DNA of 64,000 nt from Centrapalus pauciflorus (taxonomy: Eukaryota; Streptophyta; Magnoliopsida; Asterales; Asteraceae). Below are positions 1 to 12,874 of this stretch, piece by piece. Position numbers and translations under genes: made by a program. The notes beneath the pieces are model-generated. The model was not told the origin of the DNA. It searched no databases and saw nothing but the letters and a program-made list of their open reading frames with translations. Numbering within the stretch: the stretch's first letter is position 1; every line of letters begins with the position of its first letter. The stretch spans positions 124,001 to 188,000 of the forward strand of contig JAANYP010007010.1 in NCBI GenBank assembly GCA_020465985.1, in the 5' to 3' direction.

Positions 1-1302
1 ACAAGTATGAATGTGCATCAATACATATACGCAAGTTAGTAGAGTGTCAAACGAATATGATACAACATGCCTCAGCAGGCAATGCAAACATAAAGCAGAT
101 GCAACAATGTTAAAATCAAAGGTACTCACAGTGGGTGCGTTATTAACTTTATCCAAATTTTATATCTCCTCGGGATTTCAACCGGATCCACAAAGTACCC
201 CACTGTGGGTTAAACAAGACCACAAGGGACCTATTAAGTTAGTTGCAACAATACCTCACGTCAATAACTGTTCTATTTCATACAACCTTAAATTTATAAA
301 TTTTGCAATATTCGCTCCCCAATTCGAATCATAGACTAAATTTAAATCCATAGTTTCAAACTTGTGGCTAAATTCGAAATACATCTCCTAAATTCGAAAC
401 CATATGCATTAAATTCGAATTCCATTTCAATTCTAGGTTTAAAGTCGAAGCTTGTCTCAACTTTATACACAAATTCGAAGCTACTATTCGTCATTAGTGA
501 TTAAATCTGAACCTATATACAAAGTCGAAGCCCTTTCTTCGAATTTAGTGATAAATTCGAAATCCATTTCGAATTTATGTTTCAAATTCGAACATATACT
601 CGAATTTAGTCAAAAATCGAGTTTATTCTATGTATTTTCGAGTTTGTTCTTGGCATTCTCGAATTTGTTCATATATACAACTTAAATCGTACATTTCTAA
701 GCCTAAAAACACAAATATGATACGTATTAAGCCTAGTTTCGATTCCATTATACATACTCTATCATATTCTAGTTAAAACTCAAGCTAAATTAGCTCTAAA
801 TCATATAAAAATGATAAACTCGAATGCATATCTTTAAAACCGAAATTGTAAGAGCTTAAAAGGGTCGATTCTTACCTCAAATTCATACGAAATCACGAAT
901 GCAACCGTAGATTGTTGTATTACTCCTCGAGATCTTTCCAATGACGTATAGAACTTGATAATCGGCCGGTCGGTTTGGGAGAAAATCTAGAGAGAAGGTA
1001 GAGAGAGTGTAGAGAGGGAGCAATTGGTGAAAATGAAACGCTTTTAGCCTTTTATTCTTATTTTCCTCATTTTTGCACATTTCACCCCTCAACTATCCGG
1101 TTGCATATAATACTGATTATTCTTAGTTTTATCATCACTAACTTTTATAATACATAATCCTCCATAATGATAATTATAAATTCTCAAATTTCATAGCTTC
1201 TTTAAATGGCAACCAACTTTGATAAAAATACAATTAAAGTTAAATCACAAATTTTAAACTAATAAACCTCAAACACAGAAATTTTAACATCAGGATGTTA
1301 CA
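1..1302 (-). mobile_element. Partial LTR of a Tekay/Del-like Ty3/gypsy retrotransposon
   Basis: On the minus strand the LTR begins TGTAACATCC at 1302 and runs off the window at 1. Positions 1-240 match, in inverted orientation, 38750-39050 of the solo LTR at 37457-39716, including the shared block GTACTCACAGTGGGTGCG. A pol 3' end lies directly upstream on the same strand, so this is the 3' LTR. TGTAACATCC starts are common in Tekay/Del chromoviruses; the lineage is inferred. The LTR is rich in degenerate AAATTCGAA words between about 360 and 680. Confidence 0.8.
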
Positions 1303-1322
1303 GCATGGGCTCCACCACGCTC
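1303..1322 (-). other. Polypurine-tract candidate next to the LTR
   Basis: The minus strand reads GTGGTGGAGCCCATGC immediately before the LTR start. A purine-rich GTGGTGGAG just 5' of the 3' LTR is where the plus-strand primer is expected. The last bases are not purines, so the site is decayed or atypical. Confidence 0.45.
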
Positions 1323-1341
1323 AAACTTCGTCCTCAAAGTT

Positions 1342-1449
1342 TTACTTGGGTTCAAATAATTGGGGATACTTCTTCATCATTTCCGACTTAGTCTCCCATG
1401 TATGATTCGCTCCTTTATGATGCTTCCAACATATTAGCACCATTTCGAC
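1342..1449 (-). pseudogene. C-terminal end of Ty3/gypsy pol
   Basis: The minus strand reads an open frame of about 35 codons ending at TAA (1342-1344). It contains ANHTWETKSEMMKKYPQLF. This matches the well-known C-terminus of plant chromovirus integrase, with the pattern ATWE-EEEM--KYP-LF. The frame stops being pol-like at about 1450, where unrelated Athila-like LTR sequence begins, so the rest of gag-pol has been lost or displaced by insertion. It is a remnant with no function of its own. It identifies the adjacent LTR as the 3' LTR of a minus-strand element. Confidence 0.8.
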
Positions 1450-1455
1450 AATTTA

Positions 1456-2289
1456 ATGCTAGAAATAACAACAATTTAATAAATCACTTAAATTTGATTA
1501 AGTTTATAAAAAATCAGAATTTATAATCAATAATCATGATCACAATAATGCTAGAAAATTAACTATAATACTGGTTTTACACATATTAATTTTATGAATC
1601 AAAAATACATCAATGAATCAAACACTTTTCAACTAAAACCATCAACTACTCCACTAATCCATGTAAAAACGTAACCAAGCAAGTGCTTAGCTAAACTACT
1701 CACTAATCATGTTAAAAACAATAAAATAAACGAGATCTATGCTAAACATCATCATAACAGAAAGTAAATCGGAAAGAGTGTATCAAAAACCGTAAGAAAA
1801 ACGAGACAATCTTGCAACTGAATGCTTGAATCCACCCTTCTAGCCGAATGCTTGGTTAATCTACTCTAAACTAAGCTGAAAATCGAAAACTAGCTAACAC
1901 CTAGCAATCGCACCCTAAACTATGTGTAAAAGTTCGTATGAAAATTAGCATTAAAAAACGAAACGGCTGCTTGACTTTTATATTTTCTTGGCGGCCGCGC
2001 TGGGTCCATCGCGGTCACGATAAAAAGCATGGGCGCGATCCAAGGATCGCAGCTTAGCGCGGTCGCGATGAGCTGGTCGCGGCCGCGATCAGGGCAGCTG
2101 GTCAAAGTCAACAGAAATCCAAGGGAGACCGGCTCAGCATGTAAATTAGACACTTAAGCTCCAGAATTCGTTCTTTTCAAAATTGGGACACAAAAGTAAA
2201 CAAATCAGGGTCGTATTTAAACAATTCGAGGCAATAATAACCCAAATCTAAGGCAAAATATGACGGAAATATATATACAAAATATGTCA
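1456..2289 (-). mobile_element. Athila-like LTR remnant, copy 1
   Basis: This segment shares order and words with the better preserved LTR at 24501-26491, for example AACTACTCACTAATCATG at about 1697 and about 25624, followed by a GC-rich motif block. The putative U3 start is at 2289 (minus TGACATATTTTG), next to GGGGTTATTT, which parallels copy 2. The other end is truncated at the junction with the pol fragment. It belongs to the element whose env-like ORF lies at 4254-4928. Confidence 0.55.
1985..2100. repeat. GC-rich GCGGYCGCGAT motif cluster
   Basis: About five imperfect GCGGYCGCGAT words sit in otherwise AT-rich DNA, at the same LTR position as the ACGCGGGYGCGTGG cluster of copy 2. Two further words of this type occur at 5627-5650. 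Confidence 0.6.
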
Positions 2290-4253
<1,964 letters not shown>

Positions 4254-4928
4254 CTACTCTGGAGGCGGATCCTGGCTGCTACTGATGCGTAAGCGACGAA
4301 CACGAGGGCGCTCCGGAGATGGCCGAGGCTCGGGAGTCAGACTCCGCGGAACGTCTGTCTGAAAGGCCTCAGACTCGGTAGGTGAATGGTGAGGCTGGGT
4401 AGTGGTGATAGTGGCGGGGCTAGGGATAATATAAGAAGATGAGCCACGTTTAAGAAGAGGAGAAGAATGGTCATAGATATAGGAAGAGGAGGGAATGAGA
4501 AAGAGACGGGGAGGTGGAGGGGGAGGGAGATGATGGGCTCTCGCATGGTCGGAAGAGACGATATATCGATGGAAGTCATTTAACTGAGCCGCGAGACCCA
4601 TAAGGATACCGCGCTGAGAAATAGATGTCGACTCGTCAACCCTCATAGGGAAAACAAGGGGGGGCAAAACGGATGTAGAAGGCTGAGAAGAGGAAGAAGG
4701 GGGAGGCTGGGAAGGTAATGGGGAAGTGGCAACGGGAGGGGGTGAAGGTGAAACTACTGTGCCCGGCTGGGCAATCTGTGTCTCGCTAGTCTGAGACTCC
4801 ATGTCATGCTCCTCTACGGCGTCGGGATTAACCCATCGATGGGGCCCCTCAGGCAGACGACGACCACCATCGCCACCACCAGGAGGAGGCGGGGGGGGGG
4901 GGGGGGGGGGAGCAGTAGCAGCAGCCAT
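4254..4928 (-). CDS. Athila-like env-like ORF remnant, proline-rich
   Basis: The minus-strand frame is open for about 225 codons from ATG at 4928, starting MAAATAPPPPP. It is dominated by Pro/Ser, with blocks such as SQPPPSSSSQPSTS, and ends RVRRLRISSSQ. The end resembles the tail of the copy 2 ORF (RRCVRRS). A possible splice acceptor, TTTTCTTGCAG, lies 6 nt before the ATG, so I take this start rather than the more upstream in-frame ATG at 4982. The globular domain seen in copy 2 (30227-29683) is missing, so the ORF is internally deleted. No catalytic motif or membrane segment is visible. In Athila-lineage elements an extra ORF after pol is often called env-like; its function is unknown. Confidence 0.5.
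   Translation of the reverse strand: MAAATAPPPPPPPPPPGGGDGGRRLPEGPHRWVNPDAVEEHDMESQTSETQIAQPGTVVSPSPPPVATSPLPSQPPPSSSSQPSTSVLPPLVFPMRVDESTSISQRGILMGLAAQLNDFHRYIVSSDHARAHHLPPPPPPRLFLIPSSSYIYDHSSPLLKRGSSSYIIPSPATITTTQPHHSPTESEAFQTDVPRSLTPEPRPSPERPRVRRLRISSSQDPPPE
4891..4910. repeat. Poly-G run of 20 within the proline tract
   Basis: Twenty consecutive G on the plus strand encode the Pro run of the env-like ORF on the minus strand. This is a slippage-prone site and also prone to sequencing or assembly error, so the reading frame across it is uncertain. Confidence 0.9.
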
Positions 4929-4934
4929 GGCTAT

Positions 4935-4946
4935 CTGCAAGAAAAA
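4935..4946 (-). promoter_or_regulatory. Candidate 3' splice site before the env-like start
   Basis: The minus strand reads TTTTCTTGCAG, with its AG at 4936-4935, six nt before the ATG at 4928. Copy 2 has the equivalent TTTTGTTCAG three nt before its ATG at 30320. The shared position suggests that the ORF is expressed from a spliced subgenomic RNA, as reported for some Athila-lineage elements. Confidence 0.5.
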
Positions 4947-6200
4947 GAATAGAGCAAATAAACTATACACGATAACATACAAATAAAGACGAACTACTAA
5001 AACCCCTAAAAGCCTAAAAATTTAATACTAAGAAACCCTAGAATAAAATCGAATTTAAAGAAATAAAATATAAGAAAGAAAGGAAACAAAAAACTAAATT
5101 GGAACCTAAGAAAACCTAAATAAAATTTAAGAAAATTTAGATAAAACCCAAAATAAGTCGTATAAAAACTAGATAAATAATAGAACAAAGAAAAAAATAA
5201 ATTGAATTAGAAAACTAAAATAAAATAAAAACCTAAGCAAAAATAATTAAATAACTAGAACGAAAACAAAAATAAATTTAAAATGAAAATCTTAGAAAAA
5301 GAACTATCCTACTAAACGAAACTACAGAAATAAAACTAAAAACTAGAAATTAAAAATAATAAACTATCCTAAAACAAAAACGACAAAAATTAACAAAGAC
5401 TAAAATTTAAAACCTAAAAATTATAAACTAAAAATATTCTAAACTAACACAAAAAAAAAACCAACCAAAAATACTAAACTACTTAAAAACTAAAATCTAA
5501 AAACATTAGAAAATTAAAATTAACTAAAAGAAATACTAAATAAAAACTAAACTTAAACTAACAATTCTAAAATACTAACCTAAAACAAAACTAACAAAAA
5601 TAATTTTTTTTTTTAAATCTATCGACCGCGATGGCCAACACGGCCGCGACAAAAACCCTTTAATTCAACATCTAAAACGAGAAAAAGACAAAATCTAACC
5701 AGAAAATACTATAACCTAAGCATATAAACAACCGAAAACCCTTAAATGAGCATAAAACTAGATTTAAAAATATAGAATTTGAAATTTAACACTACTGAAG
5801 CAAGAAGCATGTAGAAGCATGAAATAAACAAAATGTAACTTAAAACTAACTAAATTTATTAAACTATCCTGATATCTAAACCCTGGATGACTCCAGTTAC
5901 AGAAACAGAAAGCAAAACCAGAAACATAAAGTTCCAATTTCAATAAAGATTACTAAACCACTACAGTTATTACCTACACTATCGTGTAAACAAACCTCTA
6001 AAATTGATCAAAACTTTAATGCTTTTATTGCGATTTCAAATTCAGCTCAAATTTTGACGAAATTTAACTAAAATGCATGTGACAATTGCTAAGCAATTAT
6101 GATCAAATTAAAGCTCAACGCATATCAAATAACTAGAATTAGCTAAATGAATAAATGCAAGAGTATTTATGAAATGCAATCCAACTAAAACTATGGACTA
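4947..6200 (-). other. AT-rich region upstream of env-like ORF, copy 1
   Basis: No coding sequence is recognisable. Plus-strand AAACTAAAA-type A-rich words dominate 5000-5620. The two CGCGATGGCC/CGGCCGCGAC words at 5627-5650 echo the LTR motif cluster. From about 5700 to 6200 the sequence is plain AT-rich DNA that I assign to this element only by position. Confidence 0.35.
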
Positions 6201-6476
6201 TCTAAATAATTTTCACAACATTTTTTAAATAATTTCAAGACACTTAATAATTTTCATGACATTTAAATTTCATGACACTTTATAAATTTCACGACACTTA
6301 ATAATTTTCACGACATTTTTTCTTAAAAACTCATGACATTTATGATAATTTAACGAAAATTTTAAAATAATTTCACGACATACCCTCGCTCGAATTGGTG
6401 AATTCGAGAAAAAATGCTCGTAATCGCTTAAGTCTCGTACATTCTGCTCAATTTCGCAAAAACCCCTTGTTAATAG
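6201..6476. repeat. TTTCACGACATTTT short-repeat array, unit L1
   Basis: Multiple spaced TTTCACGACA(C/T)TT words lie between 6205 and 6390, followed by a conserved stretch containing CTCGTAATCGCTTAAGTCTC. The same array plus stretch recurs at 17460-17760, 24415-24500 (array only), 35890-36150 and 46760-46980. It resembles the subterminal repeat arrays of CACTA elements; that assignment is inferred. Confidence 0.65.
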
Positions 6477-7503
6477 GAGTTATTTACTAGACCATAGTGA
6501 TTATCGAATTTATTTTCCAAATGATAGTACTTTCAATTTAAATTGCCAAAAGATAGTAGTTTTTATTTTAACTTAATTTTTAATCCAAAAATTGTCAATT
6601 TCTTATTTTCTTCTTTCTTAACATTTAATAAAAAACTAATATTTATCAAATTTTATGAAAATACCAATTTTATATAATGAAACTTTACAAATTACCGATT
6701 TTATAAAATGAAACTTTGTAAAATATCATTTTTATAATTTTGTTATGAAACTTTATAACACAAACTCAAAGATTATACATTAACATTAAAAATAAAAAAT
6801 AAAAAACCAATACAATAAGTTCAAAACGTAAAACTTCATATCTAAGTTTACAACATTAGTTGTGTACGTTTAAATGTAGCAATATTCACATAAGCCTTAA
6901 ACAAAAGACCAATGAACAATTCACAAGTAAAAAAAACTTAAACAAATCATAGTCGATCAATCAACTTAAACAAAAAGAAATTAAAATATTATAAATATAT
7001 ACATCTAAATAATTCGCATGTGTCAACATGAAAATTCTTAAACGAGCAACAAATCTCAAACGCGTGTGATTTATTAATATTTTAGTTTTTCTTCGTTAAT
7101 GTTGATTGATCAAATATAATTTGTTTAAGTTTTCTTAATGCTCTTATGTGTACGTTTTGAACTTATTGTAATGATTATTGGTTATTTCTAAAGTTATCAT
7201 GTAATATATGAGTTCGTGTTATAAAGTTTCATAACAGATTATAAAAACCGATATTTTATAAAGTTTCATTGTATAAAATCAGTAATTTATAAAGTTTCAT
7301 TTTATGAAATTTGATAAATATTAATTTTTTTTTACAAAAGTAGAAAAAGAAAAGACAATTTTGGGTTAAAAAGTTAAGTAAAATGATAAAACTATCATGT
7401 TTTAATAATTAAAACCAAAACAACCATCTTTTGGTAATTAAAATTGAAAATACTAGAATTTGGAAAATAAAATTTTAAAGCACTATTATCTGGTAAATAA
7501 CTC
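6477..7503. mobile_element. Mutator-like MITE with long TIRs and 9-bp TSD
   Basis: The ends are GAGTTATTTAC and GTAAATAACTC, with inverted similarity continuing for over 100 bp (ATTTATTTTCCAAAT / ATTTTATTTTCCAAAT). The flanks are TGTTAATAG (6468-6476) and TGTTAACAG (7504-7512), a 9-bp target duplication with one mismatch. Paralogous copies without the insertion read CCCCTTGATAATAGGAGATA (near 46993). A 9-bp TSD with long TIRs points to the Mutator superfamily. There is no coding capacity. Confidence 0.85.
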
Positions 7504-8509
7504 TGTTAACAGGAGATAAAAACAAGCTACACATGTGATTCACATACATACCTCATCAAGTATCACATTCATTAACATTGATATCACATTCATTGTGTCA
7601 AAGATTAACAAATTTATTTTAGTTCTTCTCATGTTAAAGCCTTCATAACCTTCAAATGATTCTAACATAGAAAAAGTCTAGATAGATTAATTATAAAAAT
7701 TTAATAAATATAACATTTAAAATTGCAAAAAGAATAATGCTTACTTTACCCGGGAAGTTGTATATTTCTTCCCAAATTTATGGATCTCTCATATTCTAAT
7801 AAGTGTGTTTTTCATCATATTTTTGTTGATTACACTAATTAAAATGGAACAAATACATACATATACTAGAAATTGAAAAAAAAAATTCTTTAACACTCAA
7901 TTTCTCTAAATTCATAGTCGATTGTTTAGACTTTCAACATAGTACTATAGTGTTTTGTTTAAGTGACACATATGTTATATATTATACATTTACTCGTATG
8001 ATTTTGCAAAACAAATACATAATATGTAGTTGTGCTAAAAGTGAAGTAATTACAGAAAAAATCAGGGAAAAAATTATTTACCTTTGATGTTTTTTTGGTT
8101 CGATCCGTATCCAACAGATGAGATATATATTATCTTTTCTAGGCTTCGTAGCAGAAAAAGAATCTTTGGAAACAGAGGGATCTCTCGAGTCCCTTTTTAT
8201 AGAAAAGTAATTGGGTATGAAGATCGGGAAAAGAAAACAGGCTTACAGGTATTTGTAATGAGAAGAAGAAAGTGAATCAAGTGATGAAACAGAAAAGAAG
8301 GACAACAATGGAGGTCTGGTCTGTAATGAGAAATGGAGAAGAAGAAAGTGTCGGCCGATTTCATTAGATTTAGGTTAAATTATAAAGCGTTGGACTTGGA
8401 CCATATGGAGTTAAATTTTATGGGCTAGTTTTATATTGGGTTAATATTTAAAAAATCTATAAACCTTTCTATACTTTTACTATCAAGATATCGGCCCGTT
8501 TGGTGGAAG

Positions 8510-8544
<35 letters not shown>

Positions 8545-9936
8545 AACTTTTTTTTTTTTTTCAAGTTTTTAGCCTTTAAATTTACAAGTATTCTTGAAAA
8601 CACATTTTTTAGGTTTTCAAATTTTGTTTTCAATTTAGACACCTATATGTTATAAATGGGGAGTTAAAAATGAAAACACAAAAAATTATTTATAACACAT
8701 CTAAACAAAATCTTATCTTTAAAATGTGGTTTTTTAAAAACCATCATGTTTCAGTTTTATTAAAAACTTTAAATAAAAAATTTTCGCTTCCTAAACGCAT
8801 CCTAAGCTTTTAAAATTTTTTTCGTAACAGAGATGTTATCTTATTTAAAACACCATCAATAAACAAAACATTTAGGTACTTAATCGTTAAAATAAGAAAT
8901 AATATCAATTTTTTTCAATATTAACCAGATAATAAATGCAATATTATGCGTTTGGTAGCATGTCAAACATATCAGATTTATAATTTTGAATAAGACAAAA
9001 CTTATTTAAAGACTTACACATATGAAACAAAGTTTAAAGACCTAATAAGAAAAGTGGTGAAAAAGATTATTGGTTATTTTAAGTTTAACCATTTTATTAT
9101 TAGTACTTTAGCTTGGCCATTTATAGTTTTTTGGGGGCATGCGAAGTACCTCCCCGCTGGGCGGGAAGAGGCTCTAAGGAGGATGACATTGTCGGGAACA
9201 CCAATTCATCGTCTTTGACCTCGAGCTCCCCATCTTGTGTCTGCTCCTCTTCCCGTCTCGACTTCCGTTCTCTCTCTTCCTCTTCTCTTTTTCTAAAATT
9301 AACTGGGTAACAAGTATTGATATAAAAATATTGATATTTTCTAGCTATGTTCGTTTGCAAAAAAATGACTAAAAAGGGACTGAAGTCTAGATTTAATATC
9401 TAAACTAATTTTAGATTGTTTATTATAATTTAGATATAAGATGACTAGATGAGACAAACTGTTAACTTTATTTATTTTTAAATATTTTTGTGTTCTCAAA
9501 ATACGAAAACGTAATACTTATTCTTAAAGGATAAATGTGTTGTTTGATTTTTAAAAGATTAAATATCTAAAGTGACGGTCTTCATATGTAAAAGCTGAAA
9601 ATTTAAAACTGTTTATTACGTAATATGAAATGTTTGATAAGTTTGCTTATTATATTAATCTAGTTATATATTGTATTTATTTAATTTATACAAATAAATT
9701 TAAATTTAAATAGTTAACATATTAAAATAGTTTAATATATTAATTAATTAAATTTAGTTAATTAAATTCAAATAAACTTTTAATTGATCAATTGATGATA
9801 AAATGTAGAGGCAAAAAAGAAAAGTCCACAGGAGAGGAGAAGGGAGAAGGGGAGGCCTATAATACCTCAAAAATCTCTTCTTTTAACTTATTTTCAGACA
9901 TGTTGTAGCCTCTAAAACATAAGAGGTTTTTACCAT
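7504..9936. mobile_element. Repeat unit L1, CACTA-associated non-coding segment
   Basis: Collinear with L2 (about 17747-20584) and partly with L3 (31517-32600), L4 (46985-47727) and L5 (60985-61700). The most conserved core, 8130-8400, contains CTCTCGAGTCCCTTT and AATTGGGTATGAAGATCGGG. The small ORFs in this core differ in frame between copies, so I do not treat it as coding. The unit always neighbours CACTA ORF or Ptta relics, so it is probably part of an ancestral CACTA element. A homopolymer A tract lies at 8512-8541. Confidence 0.6.
9124..9312 (-). pseudogene. Possible captured coding fragment, charged C-terminus
   Basis: The minus strand reads about 60 codons rich in Glu/Arg (REEEERERKSRREEEQTQD), then a tail ending SHAPKKL and a stop. 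The L2 copy (19900-20045) is shortened and frame-shifted. GC content and codon variety are higher than the surroundings, which suggests a captured exon. I do not recognise the gene. It could also be chance low-complexity sequence. Confidence 0.25.
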
Positions 9937-10223
9937 TAGAGTAATGAGTAAATTATAGAAATGGTCAACATGATTTGTCTGAAATTACGAAAATGGTCTC
10001 TCAACTTTCAAATTTGCATTAACGGTCTCTCAAACCATTATGTGCTTTCATAAATGGTCTCTCCTATTTTTAATTTAAAAAAAAAAAGAGTATACCATTT
10101 CGCTTTAGCCCTTAATTAATATTATTATAGTTCATATTTTTGGTCATTCTACAAATTTTTTGGACTTTATGTTTAATTCTTACATTTTTATTTATTCTTT
10201 GTTCACTTTTAGTTAGTTATTCT
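9937..10223. other. AT-rich flank with AAATGGTCTC words
   Basis: The segment starts AATGAGTAAATTATAG, close to the inverted end at about 10935 (TTACTCATT), and holds three (A)AATGGTCTCTC words. It may be an outer or older inverted-repeat element surrounding the one at 10224-10932. No gene. Confidence 0.4.
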
Positions 10224-10932
10224 TAGAGTAACCCACACAAATGGTCCCTGTGGTTTGGGTGTTTTTGTTGTTTTAGTCCCTCAAACTTTTTTTTTACACT
10301 AACAGTCCCAATATCTCAAACCTTTAACACTATTGCTCCCTATGACTTGTCAATTTCTTCGTTTGAGACTTCCCACAATCGAGGCATTTCAGTTATTTCC
10401 AGAGTTGGCTTTCTCCACGTCTATCTATCCCCCACCATTGTCTCTTGAATCTTCTCCACTTTGACAAACCATGTTTGGTTCAAGCATAAACAATGGAAGC
10501 ATAAATCATATATGGCTTTCACCATGTTCATTTGCTTGGGGAGCAAGCATAAATCCAATCACTTTTTTTTTTTTTTTTCATCCATTAACAAATTTTTCGT
10601 TCATCTACTCCATTTCACCTACTTTGACAAACCATGTCTGATTCACGAATTTGTCCACATTTGAAGATGAAATCGAAATCGATAAAGTGAAGGAGAATAA
10701 AGGGAATGGGGAGAAATTAACAGGAGAATCCCGTCGGCAAGAAAGCCAGCTCTTGATAAGACTGAAATGCCCTCGATTGTGGGATGTCTCAATCGGAGAA
10801 ATTGACGGTGTTAGAGACCAACAGTGTTAAAGGTTTGAAATTTTAGGACTGCTGGTGTAAAGAAAAAACTTTAAGGGACCAAAACAGCAAAAGCCCTCAA
10901 ACCACAAAGACCATTTGTGTAATTTACTCATT
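10224..10932. mobile_element. Foldback/Mutator-like element with about 190-bp inverted repeats
   Basis: The left arm 10224-10412 (ACACAAATGGTCCCTGTGG) is inverted at 10741-10932 (CACAAAGACCATTTGTGT). The arms include TCCCACAATCGAGG...CATTTCAGT and its inverse. The central 330 bp is unique and has a small ORF that I do not recognise. I could not find a clean 9-bp TSD, so the superfamily call is inferred from arm length. Confidence 0.7.
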
Positions 10933-11002
10933 AATTTATTATTTTTACTCATCAATTTATTATTTAATCAAATATAATTAAACAAAAGTTATTAATTCAT
11001 GA

Positions 11003-11830
11003 CACTACTACACGCGGGCTTTTTAAGACCTGTTGAATACGATATAGAGATCGGTTTATACATAGGTCTCTATAAAGAGTGGTCTATATGTATACAACAC
11101 ATTCAAACCATACTAAAAACACGTGTGTAAGAGACATTTTTCACGGTACCCATTGCATCTAATTTTATATACACCTGTACATAAAGACCTAATTATAATC
11201 GATTTCTATACAATTTTGTTTATTACATAAACCTAACTATAACTATAACTGGTCTCTATACAATTTTGTTTTTAAATAACCCGCCTTCATACAACAGTGC
11301 CACCAATTCCACATGACACCAATTTTCCAAATTGATCAATACAAACTAAACAAAAACCAAAACAATACCAAAATATTTTTGCAAATGCAAATTAGCAAAA
11401 CCAAAAAAGATGTCTCGAATGTACATATATTATCCATTTCAAGTGAACCAAAAAAAATGTCTCTGATGCATGTACAATATACTCCTACTAATAAAACCTT
11501 ATAACTTGTATCTATATTTGAATCCAAGTAGGACTAGATAATAGACAAAAACATAGCACTTAGTCTTTTACTGCATCACAACCAAGGTGCGTGGTGCCAA
11601 TGAAATTAATGTCCATGAATTCAAAATATTGCAATTTGATTTGTGATTCATTTATATCAACGTCCTAAGCCCTGCAATATTCAAACCAAAATATATTTCA
11701 ATACACAATTACCATATCACCACATACATACACCATATCATGTTATATCATCATACACATACAATTATTCCAATAAATTTAAACTAAATCAAATGCAAGT
11801 ATTTAACTATGCAATAAAAGGAAATAAAAA
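11003..11830 (+). mobile_element. CACTA terminus and subterminal region, family 1
   Basis: Starts CACTACTACACGCGGGC, a canonical CACTA end, followed by repeats of GGTCTCTATA and its variants (11040-11270). These are the subterminal repeats expected for En/Spm-type transposase binding. From about 11290 to 11830 no repeats or gene are seen. The minus-strand ORF relics of unit A lie inside. The matching other end was not found. Confidence 0.65.
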
Positions 11831-11832
11831 AA

Positions 11833-11940
11833 CATACCTCATGTAATATGACACACTGTGTGCCAGAGATTAACAACGTCATCGAGTTCTTTATCGGTTA
11901 ATGTTTTCATATTGTTCCAAGGGTCCTTATGTAATAATAT
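11833..11940 (-). pseudogene. CACTA unit A ORF, detached 3' exon
   Basis: The minus strand encodes LTDKELDDVVNLWHTVCH. The same block in copy C (LTDKELNDIVYLCHTVCH, about 21125-21190) is joined directly to the DUF8039-like block there. In unit A it is separated from the rest of the ORF by the (TA)n/MITE and the Helitron. The block is conserved between copies but its function is unknown. Confidence 0.55.
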
Positions 11941-12073
11941 ACAGTTATAAGCAATGAAATTTTTGTAGTTTGACAATTTCAAATGCAAATCAATAAAATA
12001 GCACTTACACGGAAGTTATTCACAAAATCATAGATAAATTTGATGGTGTAGTATCCGAGAAATATATAATTGT

Positions 12074-12076
<3 letters not shown>

Positions 12077-12119
<43 letters not shown>
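12077..12119. repeat. (TA)n, left flank of MITE A1
   Basis: Forty-three bp of TA repeats directly abut the left TIR of the MITE at 12120. Confidence 0.97.
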
Positions 12120-12121
<2 letters not shown>

Positions 12122-12500
12122 TTTAGGTTCAAGTGAGTACCACCTCTAATGCAGCGCACCAGAAGGTACCACCCTTAAAAGTAGATTTTTTGAAATTTTT
12201 TTTCATGAGCATGTTCTAATTAACATTACACAGATCATATGTGAATTTCACGCAAATCCGATCACTCTAAGTGCATGAAAACACGCATCACATAAATGCG
12301 CGTTCACATGTCTTCAAAATTATGTAAGTGTGTGTTCACATCATTTTTTAGGAGCTAGGAGATGTGAATTTATGTGAAATTTACATATGATCTTCATAAC
12401 GTTAATTAAAACATGTTTATGAAAAAAAAAATTTAAAAATATTTTTTTAAAGGTGGTACCTTCTGGTGCGCTGCATAAGGGTGGTACTCTCTCGAACCAT

Positions 12501-12504
<4 letters not shown>
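12120..12504. mobile_element. (TA)n-inserted MITE, family A copy 1
   Basis: The left end TTAGGTTCAAGTGAGTACCA is the inverse of the right end (minus TATGGTTCGAGAGAGTACCA). Both are followed by ATGCAGCGCACCAGAAGGTA, giving TIRs of about 60 bp. The element is non-coding and flanked on both sides by (TA)n. Copies: 56641-57005 and 49923-50186 (near complete), 61762-61905 (5' part only). The design matches the microsatellite-targeting Micron MITEs described in rice. Confidence 0.88.

Positions 12505-12551
<47 letters not shown>
12505..12551. repeat. (TA)n, right flank of MITE A1
   Basis: Forty-seven bp of TA repeats directly abut the right TIR. The target duplication is therefore indistinguishable from the microsatellite. 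Confidence 0.97.
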
Positions 12552-12697
12552 CAACTATCTATATCAATATGATTCTAATTTATTACTAATTTATCTTAGC
12601 AAGCTTCCATTTAAAGCCACTGTCAACTACCCTAACTAGCTGAATACTCGTGCGTTGCTCGGGTGATGTGTGATGAAATTAATATTTATAATTATTT

Positions 12698-12874
12698 TTT
12701 TTTTGAACGGCAAATTAACCTACTCCTATTCCTAAACTACCATTTTGTCCCAAATGAGGACTTTAGAAGTTACTTCCACCACCTAAATTCCAATTTGTCT
12801 CCGACGGGTGTCGAACCCGTGACCCAACACTTAGACGTCACCTCTCATACCAAATGGGCTAAACCTCATCGGTG
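12698..12874 (-). mobile_element. tRNA-derived SINE
   Basis: The minus strand has a box-A-like TTTAGCCCATTTGGTATGAG and a perfect box B GGTTCGACACC (12817-12807), and ends in a poly(A) run at 12698-12704. It is flanked by a 13-bp direct repeat TTTATAATTATTT (12685-12697 and 12875-12887). About 177 bp long with a pol III promoter. Target-primed insertion is the only explanation I see. Confidence 0.88.

Noticed and set aside
5959..5975. CACTACAGTTATTACC as a CACTA terminus matching the end at 24150
   Set aside because: Only the first eight bases fit the expected CACTACAGGAAAAA and no GCGACGAC subterminal words follow.
12807..12874. A genuine tRNA gene
   Set aside because: Box A and box B are present, but no cloverleaf with paired acceptor stem can be drawn; the poly(A) tail and 13-bp TSD show that it is a SINE.
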